From the NCBI RefSeq assembly GCF_026151205.1, contig NC_087079.1, positions 17,664,945-17,728,944 of the forward strand: a stretch of DNA of 64,000 bases, in the 5' to 3' direction. Below are positions 12,205 through 24,300 of the stretch, in pieces (the stretch's first letter is position 1; the number at the start of each line of letters is the position of its first letter). Made by a program: the position numbers and the translations under genes. Source of the stretch: Bolinopsis microptera. Lineage: Eukaryota > Ctenophora > Tentaculata > Lobata > Bolinopsidae. Under the pieces are notes generated by a model. The model had not been told where the DNA came from. It did no database searches and was given only the letters and a program-made list of their open reading frames with translations.

Positions 12205-12744
12205 TTGTGACTCTATCTGAGTAACTAGTGACTCTATCTGAGTAACTAGTGACTCTATCTGATTAACTAGTGACTCTATCTGAGTAACTAGTGACTCTAT
12301 CTGATTAACTAGTGACTCTATCTGAGTAACTAGTGACTCTATCTGAGTAACTAGTGACTCTATCTGAGTAACTAGTGACTCTATCTGAGTAACTAGTGAC
12401 TCTATCTGAGTAACTAGTGACTCTATCTGAGTAACTAGTGACTCTATCTGAGTAACTAGTGACTCTATCTGAGTAACTAGTGACTCTATCTGAGTAACTA
12501 GTGACTCTATCTGAGTAACTAGTGACTCTATCTGAGTAACTAGTGACTCTATCTGAGTAACTAGTGACTCTATCTGAGTAACTAGTGACTCTATCTGAGT
12601 AACTAGTGACTCTATCTGAGTAACTAGTGACTCTATCTGAGTAACTAGTGACTCTATCTGAGTAACTAGTGACTCTATCTGAGTAACTAGTGACTCTATC
12701 TGAGTAACTAGTGACTCTATCTGAGTAACTAGTGACTCTATCTG
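12205..12744. repeat. Minisatellite, 21-bp unit, ~26 copies
   Basis: The unit is TCTATCTGAGTAACTAGTGAC with only a few G/T variants. Because 21 is a multiple of three, a minus-strand frame stays open as repeats of TQIESLV. This is a by-product of the period and no other coding evidence supports it. The flanking 12760-13370 is non-coding as far as can be seen. Confidence 0.9.
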
Positions 12745-13369
12745 AACCATATCATGGGATAATTTCAAGTGATCGGTCTTGTTAACGGAAAATAACACAA
12801 ATAAATTAAACTCTTCTCAAAAATATCAATTTTATCGATTTAAAATTAACACATTTATAGCTAGTGCTAAGGTTGAGGGCATATTTTTAATTGCTTTTCC
12901 GTTTCACAATTTATTACAATTCGTAATGCTTCTACCAAGATTCCGTAATTTGACTGGTCCCAGTTGTACTGAGATATGTTGTTCAGATATTGAACTCTGA
13001 AGATTGAACTTTTGTAGTTGTACTTCTTGTAAGGGTTACTTCTAGTAAGGGGTACTTCATAGATAGTACTAATTATTGGATACAGCTAGGAGCTAATTAG
13101 TCAAGTAAAGCAGTACTACTACATGTAGTAATAGCGAAGAGTGAGTAACGTGCCCTATCTGTTTTGTTATTGCTGTATTTTACACTGGGTAGATGTTTGT
13201 ATAAATCATCCGTACGTGACCTTGTAGTAAACAGTAAGTAACATGTAGTTACTAAGTAGACGTACGTGACCTTGTACGTGACCTTGCAGAGCTACTGCAA
13301 TTTTGTATAAATCTATCAGTTCTTTTCCTTTACCATATTATTACGATCACTTTAATTACACTTTTTTTA

Positions 13370-13490
13370 CACGTGTATTTTACACGTGTATTTTACACGT
13401 GTATTTTACACAGTTTCACGTGTATTTTACACAGTATCACGTGTATTTTACACGTGTATTTTACACAGTTTCACGTGTATTTTACACAGT
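13370..13490. repeat. TTTTACACGTGTA tandem repeat upstream of GPCR
   Basis: About nine irregular copies of ACACGTGTATTTTACAC lie immediately before the receptor start. Each contains CACGTG, a palindromic E-box core. The repeat happens to be open in the receptor frame (FTRVFYTV...), so the longest open frame overstates the N-terminus. It could act as promoter DNA, but this is inference. Confidence 0.75.
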
Positions 13491-14756
13491 ATGTCCATGT
13501 TTTTAATATCCCTGATATTTTCAGTGATGACCTCTGAAGTTCCCCTAAACCTCACGTCCTCCATCCAGCTCCAAGTAGCTGCATCTTACACAGAATCAGT
13601 GTTTTACGCTATATTCCTGGCTGTTGGTAACCTTGTGGGTCTGTTTGGTAATGTACTGGTAATAGCAGCAACTATCGGCCAACAAGCCAACCACTTCAAA
13701 CTAGATCAGGGAACTATAATCCTGCTGCGTCACCTAGCTATATCTGACGTGCTGTTCACTCTGCTCTACCCGGTCCCTATAATGGTAGTGTATATAGCAC
13801 GGAGCTGGGTGTTTGGAGCGGAGGTGTGTTATCTTATAGGACTTGTTATTAGTCTACCTGCTACTGCAAACATGAACTTTATACTGGTCATGTCACTCTA
13901 TAGATACGTGAGGTGTAGGTTCCCTATGAAAGTCACACAAATTACTCCTTCCATGGCTACAATAGGGTGTCTGATCATGTGGGCTCTGTCCTGTATCTTC
14001 CCTGTTTACACTCTGGTAGTGAAACTCAGGATTGTGTTCAACGTTAAACTTGCTTCCTGCAGCTTTACTTTCCCTAAATCCACTGGGAATGCTATCCTCA
14101 TATTCGGAACGACTGTTGTACCGTTCCTAGTGATAGTTTCACTAAACGTGTTGTTGTGGTTGCACGTGCGCGCGTTTACTCGGCACTTATCTGCAAAGCT
14201 GGACAGCAAGTCGCGTCGTGAGATGACGGAGATGGAGAAGAAGCAGAGTAAGAGATTCAGAGCTTCTTACAGACAAGGTGTCATCACCACCACCTTTATC
14301 ACCGCGCTCTTCGCTGTCACCTGGATGCCAACTGTGCTGAGGTTCGCGTACGCTGCATTTGTTGGAGAAGATGGGTTATACGACTGGGTAGAAAAAGTAA
14401 GGTATTTCTACTTCTTGGGGTCGTGGGGGAACCCTATAATATACGGTATGATAAACAAGGGGTTCCAGGACTACTTCAAGTCATTTGTTAACAGACTCTG
14501 CAGGGTTTACGTTGTGGACCCTTCCAATAACGTGGGTAAAGTTATGAGCGAGATACAAGTTAACATTAGAAAAGGAAGCAAACCGGTCAATGATGCGAGC
14601 AAGGTAGATGATGTTCGTATTGTGTGTACTCCTAAATCTATAATGAAAACTGCTGATGAGCAGGGAAGTGTGTCTCCTAATGAGCTGGAGGTTTATGACA
14701 ATAAAACATTTGATTATTCGTGTATTGAGTCGAAAAAAGTAGTTTTCAAGGGATGA
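13491..14756 (+). CDS. Class A (Rhodopsin-type) G-protein-coupled receptor, single exon
   Basis: About 422 residues from the ATG at 13491; a second ATG at 13527 is also plausible because CTGATATTTTCAG just before it resembles a splice acceptor. Seven hydrophobic segments are readable. TM1 has GLFGNVLVIAA, TM2 has LAISDVLFTLL, TM6 has AVTWMP and TM7 has the GNPIIY form of NPxxY. The TM3 Cys (AEVCYL) and an extracellular-loop-2 Cys (ASCSF) can form the usual disulfide. An N-glycosylation site (NLTS) lies in the N-terminus. The TM3 DRY motif reads YRY, so the acidic residue is missing. The long Ser/Lys-rich cytoplasmic tail follows helix 8. The ligand is unknown. It may lie within a 5' intron of the paracaspase gene if that gene has exons further upstream. 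Confidence 0.92.
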   Translation: MSMFLISLIFSVMTSEVPLNLTSSIQLQVAASYTESVFYAIFLAVGNLVGLFGNVLVIAATIGQQANHFKLDQGTIILLRHLAISDVLFTLLYPVPIMVVYIARSWVFGAEVCYLIGLVISLPATANMNFILVMSLYRYVRCRFPMKVTQITPSMATIGCLIMWALSCIFPVYTLVVKLRIVFNVKLASCSFTFPKSTGNAILIFGTTVVPFLVIVSLNVLLWLHVRAFTRHLSAKLDSKSRREMTEMEKKQSKRFRASYRQGVITTTFITALFAVTWMPTVLRFAYAAFVGEDGLYDWVEKVRYFYFLGSWGNPIIYGMINKGFQDYFKSFVNRLCRVYVVDPSNNVGKVMSEIQVNIRKGSKPVNDASKVDDVRIVCTPKSIMKTADEQGSVSPNELEVYDNKTFDYSCIESKKVVFKG

Positions 14757-15327
14757 GCCAATTTCTTTATCTGTAACTTACTTACTTTAGTAGTAACTAG
14801 TAGTAGTTTAGTAACTTGCCGATAAATTATTTTTTCTTATTTATTTGATAGCCAATTATCTACGCAACATCTTATTCCAATTTCCACGAATTGCTATATA
14901 TATACAAACTATGTCTCTTTAAATCTAAACGGTTTATTTTTTGGTTTTTCGCATCAACTGTAAAACTGTGGATATGAAGTTAACTTTGCCAGTAAAATGG
15001 TTTATGATAGTTGTGTAGTGCTGGTACTAAAAATAGTAATTAATAAAGATAGTCAGCAAATGATGGTCCCAAAGATAAACAAATACATCTAGACGATTGC
15101 TGTAACTTCAAATAGCCATGTTATAAAATCAATTATGCGTTAAAACTTGTATATGTGACTATTTACTGTCGACTTTACTGAAAACCACAAAAACGGTTAC
15201 ACAACAGACGACTGATTCGCCAATATTGTTTTATTCCATTATTTTGCCTAAACTCATGAAATTAGAGGAACAAACTTCATCAAAAATATTTAAAAACAAC
15301 AAAAAGCAACCAACAATAAAATTTCAG
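14757..15327 (+). other. Between GPCR and first recognised paracaspase exon
   Basis: AT-rich, no coding segment recognised. The exon at 15328 needs an upstream exon ending in phase 1, so this is probably intron sequence of the paracaspase gene and perhaps receptor 3' UTR. Confidence 0.5.
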
Positions 15328-18300
15328 TTAAAATAACAATAGAGGGTGATTGTGAGCTGTTGGTTAGCGAGACACTAAGATTGAGGGTAGATGCTCCCCC
15401 ATCCTACACTGACATTCAGTGGTATTTAGACAAAACATGTCTTGCTGCGGAGAAATCTAAAGATCTTGTTTTGGATCAGGTAGGGTTTGTTCCCAGAGCA
15501 AATTAGATACCCTTTTATTATAGTATAGTATATACAGGGTGGCCCATGATAGTCTACCCATCCTTATCTCTTAAAATTGTTACAGGTCGCTGAGATCTTG
15601 CTAATTATTCTATTTCAGAATGGAAAAGCGCCATAACTTACGTTCTGATTAATATTTTTGCTTCAAATTTTTAGAGAATGTCAATCATAATTAGACACAA
15701 CTTCGTGCTAAGTTTTGTGTGAGTCTGAGCTTGTCTAACAAAATTAGCTCCTGAGTGCGCTAGCGTTAATTTCTCACCCAGAACTGTTTACATTGGTTAA
15801 TAGAAACCACCAAAAAAAATCCTGGGTAAAAAAATTAAAAAACCACCGATTTATTCATGTTTTACCAATTCTATTCACCACGATGCATCGCACATTCCAT
15901 TCTCTACACTGCTGTACAGTGTACATCCTATATTTTAACTGCAGATAAGGACTATCACAGATGATCCTTCCTGCTTGTTTATATCGTTCTGCTCACTTGC
16001 CTTAACAAATTTAAAATTATAGCTGGATGATTAGCCTACAATTTTATCGATACTGAAATCAATTGAATTGCGTTTCTCGGCAGGCACCACGAGAAGGTTC
16101 ATCCATTGCCCGCCGTGTTGGCGATTAAAATCACCGTTTGTGTTGGCGATTAAAATCACCGTTTGTGTTGGCGATTAAAATCACCGTTTAGAGAAGGTGC
16201 TCAATGTGACCACCGCCTCGGCTCTTCAGGACGTCCATCCTCTTGGCTACTGATAAGGGGGGGTCCAAGGGGAACTTTGGGGAATTTTGGGTAAGTCCCC
16301 CAAGATTTCTGAAGTTCCCCAAAAAAAAGTTCCCCAAAACTCCCCAAAATTCCCCAAAATTCCCCAAAATTATTCAAAATTATTCAAAATTATTCAAAAT
16401 TATTCAAAATTATTCAAAATTTCTCTAATATACATTAATACCCATTAATGTTAACTTGTATGTTATCATAAGGTATAATCTTAACTTACTTGTTGATACT
16501 TGCTGATAATTTTTTTGGCATGATAAATTTTTTGGGGAACTTTGGGGAATTTTGGGGAACTTTCTGAAGTTCCCCAAAAAACAGTTCCCCAAAATTCCCC
16601 AAAATTATTTGTTTCATTGATAATTTTTTGGGGAACTTTGGGAAAGTCCCCCAGGTTTCCTGAAGTTCCCCAAAAAAAAGTTCCCCAAAACTCCCCAAAG
16701 TTCCCCTTGGACCCCCCCCCCCCCCTGATAAACAGGAGTTCTGGCAGTGAGTGATGGGGATGTTCCGCAAGTTGTCACGAATGACAACTTCTAACTTTCT
16801 AAAGCAGCAAGGTTGGGGATGGGTAGACTCTCGTAGACCTTATCCTTCAACCATCCCCACAGGAAGAAGTCGCAAGGAGTGAGGTCAGGAGAGCGGGCTG
16901 GCCAGTGTTGAGCAAGTTTCTCTCCGATCGTCATGCTCCCAAACTGGTCACCAAGGTAATCAATAATGCGGTTGGGGATGTGCACTCTCGCCCCGTCCTG
17001 CATAAAGCTCATGAGAGACGGATCCAGGTCGTGGTGTGCACAGAAGTTGAAGAGTTCTGGTATGAAGAAGCTCTGCAACATCTGTAGGTAGCGATCTCCG
17101 TTCACAGTTACAGTGGCACCAGCTGCATCCTTGAAGAAGTATGGTCCGATGATTCCGTGAGAAGAGATCGCACACCAGACGTTCAGCTTTGGAGAGTTCT
17201 GAGTAGGTCTCTGCTGCACGCTGTCAGGTCTCTGGCTGCCCCAGTGTATTGCGTTGTGGCTGTTGACGGAACCGTGGAGGCAGAACTTGGCTTCGTCGGT
17301 CCACCAGATGTTTCCGATAAAGTCCTCGTTTGTGGAATCTTTCAGAAGCAACCAGTCAGCAAAGCGTACTCTAACTGGTGGATCCTGAAGCTGCAGAGTG
17401 TGGTGAACTGTCCAGCGATAAGGGTACAGTTTCAGTTCAGTCCTCAGAATGCGTTGCAAAGTCGTCCTAGGTATGCCAAGATTGGCCGAACGTCTTCTGG
17501 TCGATTGCCTGGGGTGGTCTGCCACAGATCCTACTACAGCCACAGTGTTCTCAAAGGTCACTCCCGTAGATGGTGGACCAGATGCATCCTTTTGTCGGTT
17601 GGTGACAACTCCATGTTCTGTAAATTTCTTCTTAAGGTTGTAGACTGCTTTCCTAGTAGGGGGAGTGATTCCAGGGAATTTCGCTATGAACAGTTGGATA
17701 AGAGCTGCGAAGGGGGTATCCTTGGATTCAGAAACAATAAATATCCGTTGCTGGAGAGTTAGTAGAGGCATGATGAGATGATCGTTAATGGTTAATAAAT
17801 TGTTGCGACTTTTAAGGGGGAAATCTATCCCTGCTATCGTAAAATTCCCATGAGAATTCATAAGATTATGGATTATCGACCGGAAATCTACGTTATCGTT
17901 TGTTTTCTTTTCAAGTTTATTTACTCATCTCATGGGAATCGGCTGACCTGCTGTAAACCTATTTCAAACCACCGTTTGTAAAATCGATAAAATTGTAGGC
18001 TAATCATCCAGCTATAATTTTAAATTTGTTAAGGCAAGTGAGCAGAACGATATAAACAAGCAGGAAGGATCATCTGTGATAGTCCTTATCTGCAGTTAAA
18101 ATATAGGATGTACACTGTACAGCAGTGTAGAGAATGGAATGTGCGATGCATCGTGGTGAATAGAATTGGTAAAACATAAATAAATCGGTGGTTTTTTAAT
18201 TTTTTTACCCAGGATTTTTTTTGGTGGTTTCTATTAACCAATGTAAACAGTTCTGGGTGAGAAATTCAAGCTAGCTCGCTCAGGGGCTTAATTGGTCAAA

Positions 18301-21300
18301 TAAGCTCAGTGAAGCTCTCAATCACACAAAACTTGCCACAAAGGTTCATCTACTTGTTATTAACATTCTGTGAAATTTAGAAGAAAAAATATTTATCAGA
18401 ACATAAGTTATGCCACTTTTTGTTTTTAAAATAATTAGCAAGATCTCAGCGACCTGTCACAATTTTAAGAGATAAGGATGGGTAGACTATCATGGGCCAC
18501 CCTGTATATTATATCTTTATATATATATAAAGAATAGTAGCTTAGTAGGTCAAAGCGTCATCTGTATTTCCGATAAGATATTCTCAGTCACCAGTACACA
18601 ATTGATGACTTAAGTAGCTCTCTTTTCTTTACCAAGAGAAAAGAGCAGCTCTGGATCTAAAATAAGATTTATTACGTTTGCTGTTCGAAAATAAAGAGTG
18701 TTGGCTTATAACTGCTAGCTCTTTACTCATTAAAATTGCATGTTATATCGACTGGTTTGCTGGGATAATGGTATTGTTGCTGTTTGGATCTCTGTCAATT
18801 ATTATTATCCTTATTATTTGACCAGGTGACAGTGGACGATAAAGGACGATATAAAGTCAGACTTGAATCAAATTCCGGAGATATAAAATGGGCTTTTGTC
18901 GACGTCAACGTCGTTCAGGAATTAGGTACTTTTTAATTAGGTACTTCGTTTAATCTCGAGAAATCTTTCAACGACTGGGTGTTTATTTAATATTAATAAG
19001 CCGCTTATCAATTGATAGGATCAATCTATAATTAACACCAGTCATGTTCAAAACTTCCGCCCTCGCAACGCCCCCATCCTTTTTCGCTGAAAAGAAACGA
19101 TGATGATTCAGATACCTATTGCATGACTAATACCGTGCATGACTAATACCATGATTGATGCAAGCTATTGTAATCTGGAGCAGCTAGAGGTGATTTAATT
19201 CTTACCTCATACTAAGACGGATGCACAGTACATCGGACGCCAACGCCGAATTGCATATTTAATGAGTAGCAAAATAGTGTCAGTATGAGTTTAGCGCGCA
19301 GATTGTATACGCGCGCAACAATTGGACTCGAGCCAGGCAATGGTTTGCGTATGACTTCGACAATTATATATTCCTTTTAGCGTAATTTAATTCGTTACGT
19401 GTAATTTTGTCGTCATCATTGTCGTCACGAACCTCATTCATTAAAAATATTACAGCCTCGTGTAACAGGTTACATATTCTCCAGAAGTTTCCAATCTTGT
19501 AAACCCATACTGAGCTCCTGTCACTAGAGAGAGGTAAAGTATTTCCGGTTATAATAATCAAACTCTCGTGATACCATATATCCGGTACAGGGTGCCCAGT
19601 TGAAGAGTTACAGTTCCTTCTCCACCCTAAAGATTATCAACTCAAAGAATCCTCATCAGAAGCCCACTTTTTTGTAGATGTCAGGCCTCACCACGCACAA
19701 TTGCAATGGTTAGACACTGCTGTAAATGCGAATTTTCTGACCAAACTGTAATCCTTATAAAATAAAACTGCAGTCATAGAGTAGCTAAATTTCTAAACGT
19801 AGGTACTGCGAAGGGGTTCTTATGCACGACAAGACGAAACCGTATCTCTGTGTGACAGGATTAGACCAAACCGCTCACAGGTAATGTTATTTCTGCATTT
19901 TTAGTGAATCGTAAGAAATGAGAGAATATTTTTTGTTCAATATTGTTCAGTTTTAAAAAAATATTGCATTGTTAATTTTAGCACCACGACAAATCTAACT
20001 TGAAATCTCCTTAAATTAGGTTATTTCAAGGAATATTCGCTCCCTTGGGAGTTCCTTGTGAATGTTCCCCTTATTTTGCCAGCCATCCGTAAACTCTACT
20101 AATCTTAACATTGAGTAACTTAACCACCCTACTTCTTCAGGAGACAGTACAAATGCACGGCGTGCTATGAAGGTAAAACCATTGTGTCTGAGACTGCTTT
20201 AGTCAGGTGGACTCCAGACGAACCTAAAAACTTTACAGGAACAAGTTTCGTGGAGACAGCCACTGATAAGGTGGGTTCTAGAAATATTACTTCAATTATT
20301 CTCATTATGCAGTAATGGTTATATTTATACCCCGGAAATTCTCCTTTGTTGGAGACAGGACCTTCTATTTCCGGGTGTATATTCCCCGGGGGTGTCAGTG
20401 CCAAGAATGTTAGCTGTTAAAATAACTGCTCGTGTTCACCCTGTGTCACACCGGCCACCATATATATTGTGTATAGTGTACACTGCGTATCTACTGTAAT
20501 ATTGGTCTGCAGGTAGCCCTAATAATAGGTAACCAGAGCTACACGGAGTCCACATTCGGAGATATAGTACACGCTGAGGACGATGCTAGAGACATCAGTG
20601 CTGCACTCAAACTAATGAACTTCAAGGTAAACTTAGAGATATTATTAGCATTGGTAGTAGTAGTAGTACTAGTTGTAGTACTAGCATTATATTTGAAATG
20701 TTTATTATTGATTAAAATGTTTAGCTAACTTTTCTCCGTAAAACAACTTATATAATGAACAGAGGGGGGGGGGGGGCTAATGGCATAGAATGGCATAAAT
20801 GGAACCCAATTTTTTACAACTACAAAAAGTCAAAATCTTTTCAAAGTTTTTCTGGAAACTACTTTTGTTCACGATTCATGCTACCCTGATCATTATTAGC
20901 CGAAAATATTTTTTCGATTTTCTATGTCCTATATATATATATATAGCCCGAGGTTATCATTCCAGTATTATAGAAGATGCCTTTAACAAATTTAGTGATA
21001 TAGCTAATAGGAAAAACTTGTATACCCTTAAAGACAAGGATGAGTCGACTGCCTGTTTAATACCCATGGTGATGGATCAAAATCCAGCACTTCCCAACAT
21101 GGGGGGCATTATCCATAAGTATAAGCACCTTCTCAACCTTGATCCGGCCCTGAAGAAGCTGGTACGTGCGGACAGTGTATTCGTGAGTCATCGAAAGAAT
21201 CAAACTATCGGTGGCATGCTTGTACACAATAAGTACCGTGCCAGTGGAACTTTAAACTGTGATAATGAGTGAGAAATAACTGCAAGCCAGGTCCAGGAAC

Positions 21301-24300
21301 CAGACTCCGAAAGTCTAAGGGCGGTTCCCGGGGCTGTCGACCCAGGGTGCCATGCTTGTGGTAAATGTTATGTTTGTAAGCAAAATTTCCTGTCCCCCTG
21401 TTCCAATTTTAGTAGTCACCATTCTAAACAAGTTTTCCCTATAACTAAGTATATATCTTGTCAGAGTTATAACCTCATTTATTTAATGGAGTGTAAGACT
21501 TGTAAACAGTCGTATGTCGGTTATACTACCTCAAATCTCCCTAAGAGATTCTCTAACCATAAGAGTCACATAAAGAAAGGTATAAGAAGTTGTAAATTAG
21601 TTAACCATTTTTTAGATATTGATCATGATTTAGATTTTAGTACCATAGCCTGCTATAATTTCTCACTTAGTAAGCACCTTTCTGTCATTATAGTAGACGC
21701 TTTAGTATTTGAGCCTAATATTAGTAAAGCAGACAAAGAAAAGGCTATGGAAGCTAGAGAGTGGTTCTACCAGACCCAATTGAAAACCCTTGAACGGTTT
21801 GGGGGTATGAACACCCTTGATAGTAACCATCTACTTTTTAAATCTGCCGGAGCTTAGTTTTAGTTTTAGTATATTTTGTAGATTTTATTTAGTTATACCA
21901 TTATTCCAGAGACGTGCATATTACATTTTTTACTTAAGTATAAATTTTACAGGTTTTTGTTGTGATTTTAAGTGATTTTCCGAGAATCAGTTATCAGTAT
22001 TTAGATAAGAGATAAGATAAGAGTACATTTTTAACGGCTTTCAGTTTCTTTTTTAAATTTCAGTTCATCAGATTTTCCCACTGCTTTTAGTTTGTATTTA
22101 TTCTCAATTGTATATGATTCGTATTTGTTGTAGTTACTTTAATGATATAATTTCTCAGAATTGATGTAAATAAACGATGCAAAGACTTTCGAAGATCTAA
22201 TCACAACCGCTTTCTTTTATTGTGTAGAAGTCCAGCCATGAAATATATATATATATATAATGTATTAAGTATAATATATAATATTGTATTATAATATACC
22301 CTATACAATTAACAATTAACAGGTAGTGTCCCTGATAAACCTGACACGTGATGAGATGATAGCTGCGTGTGATAACTTCTACAAGTTACTAAGTACAGGA
22401 GTGTACGGTGTGTTCTATTTCGCTGGTCACGGCTTTGAGATCGCTGGGGAGAATTACCTGGTACGTGCTATTTTAGTATTTTATAGTGAATCTTTCCTCT
22501 TCTTTCTCAATAATTTAGTTTCATCTTAGTATCTACTACTTTATAGTGAAACTTTCCGCTTCTTTCTCAAGAATTTAGTTTCAACAAATTTTTACCGAAA
22601 AAAAGAGTTCGGAAAAATGTAAAGTAAAAAGATATCTCCTTACCCTGCAGGTTCCAGTAGACGCCCCCTCAACAGTGCGAATAGAGCACTGCATTAAAGC
22701 ACAGTACGTTCTACACAGAATGCAGTTCAGAGAAACTAAACTAAACCTGCTCCTCCTCGACATGTGCAGGGAGTTTAACAATATGGGGGGAGTACCTGGG
22801 GATATACAGCCAGTCAGGAGTAGGGGGAACACTGCTATTGGTTATGCCTGGTAAGTGAGGAGTAGGGGGAACACTGCTATTGGTTATGCCTGGTAAGTGA
22901 GGAGTAGGGGGAACACTGCTATTGGTTAATGGTTATGCCTGGTAATAATTTTATCTCGACATATAATCTAGGGGCTCACTTATCACAGTTATAATCTAGG
23001 GGCTCACTTATCACAGTTATAATCTTGGGGCTCACTTATCACAGTTATAATCTAGGGGCTCACTTATCACAGTTATAATCTAGGGGCTCACTTATCACAG
23101 TTATAATCTAGGGGTCACTTATCACAGTTATAATCTAGGGGCTCACTTATCACAGTTATAATCTTGGGGCTCACTTATCACAGTTATAATCTAGGGGCTC
23201 ACTTATCACAGTTATAATCTAGGGGCTCACTTATCACAGTTATAATCTAGGGGCTCACTTATCACAGTTATAATCTAGGGGCTCACTTATCACAGTTATA
23301 ATCTAGGGGCTCACTTATCACAGTTATAATCTTGGGGCTCACTTATCACAGTTATAATCTAGGGGCTCACTTATCACAGTTATAATCTAGGGGTCACTTA
23401 TCACAGTTATAATCTAGGGGCTCACTTATCACAGTTATAATCTTGGGGCTCACTTATCACAGTTATAATCTAGGGGCTCACTTATCACAGTTATAATCTA
23501 GGGGCTCACTTATCACAGTTATAATCTAGGGGCTCACTTATCACAGTTATAATCTAGGGGCTCACTTATTACAGTTATAATCTAGGGGTTCACTTATCAC
23601 AGTTATAATCTAGGGGCTCACTTATCATAGTTATAATCTAGGGGCTCACTTATTACAGTTATAATCTAGGGGCTCACTTATCACAGTTATAATCTAGGGG
23701 CTCACTTATTACAGTTATAATCTAGGGGTTCACTTATCACAGTTATAATCTAGGGGCTCACTTATTACAGTTATAATCTAGGGGCTCACTTATCACAGTT
23801 ATAATCTAGGGGCTCACTTATCACAGTTATAATCTAGGGGCTCACTTATTACAGTTATAATCTAGGGGCTCACTTATCACAGTTATAATCTAGGGGCTCA
23901 CTTATCACAGTTATAATCTAGGGGCTCACTTATCACAGTTATAATCTAGGGGCTCACTTATTACAGTTATAATCTAGGGGCTCACTTATCACAGTTATAA
24001 TCTAGGGGCTCACTTATCACAGTTATAATCTAGGGGCTCACTTATCACAGTTATAATCTAGGGGCTCACTTATCACAGTTATAATCTAGGGGCTCACTTA
24101 TCACAGTTATAATCTAGGGGCTCACTTATCACAGTTATAATCTAGGGGTCACTTATCACAGTTATAATCTAGGGGCTCACTATTTTCAGCGGACCTGGAT
24201 CACGAGCGTACGGTAGTGAGAACGATAAGAATGGAATTTATGTGAAATATTTGAGAGAGCACGTGACTAGAAATATAACCGTTACTAATCTTCTGGACTG

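Larger units (their letters stand above)
15535..18504 (-). mobile_element. Tc1/mariner-superfamily transposon with ~520-bp inverted repeats
   Basis: A 2970-bp element lies in the intron between paracaspase exons 15328-15479 and 18826-18925. It begins CAGGGTGGCCCATGATAGTC and ends with the inverted copy, flanked by TA on both sides (15533-15534, 18505-18506). The inverted repeats are unusually long: about 15535-16050 pairs with 17985-18504, with scattered mismatches. The minus strand carries a transposase (16791-17861). A second element is nested inside (16256-16732). Near 16118-16190 a 24-bp unit is present about three times. Confidence 0.9.

Noticed and set aside
12178..12798. 206-residue frame of TQIESLV repeats as a coiled-coil protein
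   Set aside because: Entirely a 21-bp tandem repeat with no supporting gene structure.
13386..13490. N-terminal extension of the GPCR (FTRVFYTV repeats)
   Set aside because: It is the upstream tandem repeat read in frame; the first non-repeat ATG is at 13491.
17157..17762. 201-residue plus-strand frame
   Set aside because: Shadow of the minus-strand transposase, which has the DDE motifs.
21901..22200. Additional gene downstream of the GIY-YIG frame
   Set aside because: No open frame; taken as the 3' tail of the Penelope-like fragment.
22975..24180. 28-bp regular repeats resembling a CRISPR array
   Set aside because: Units are directly adjacent with no unique spacers, in an animal intron; it is a minisatellite.
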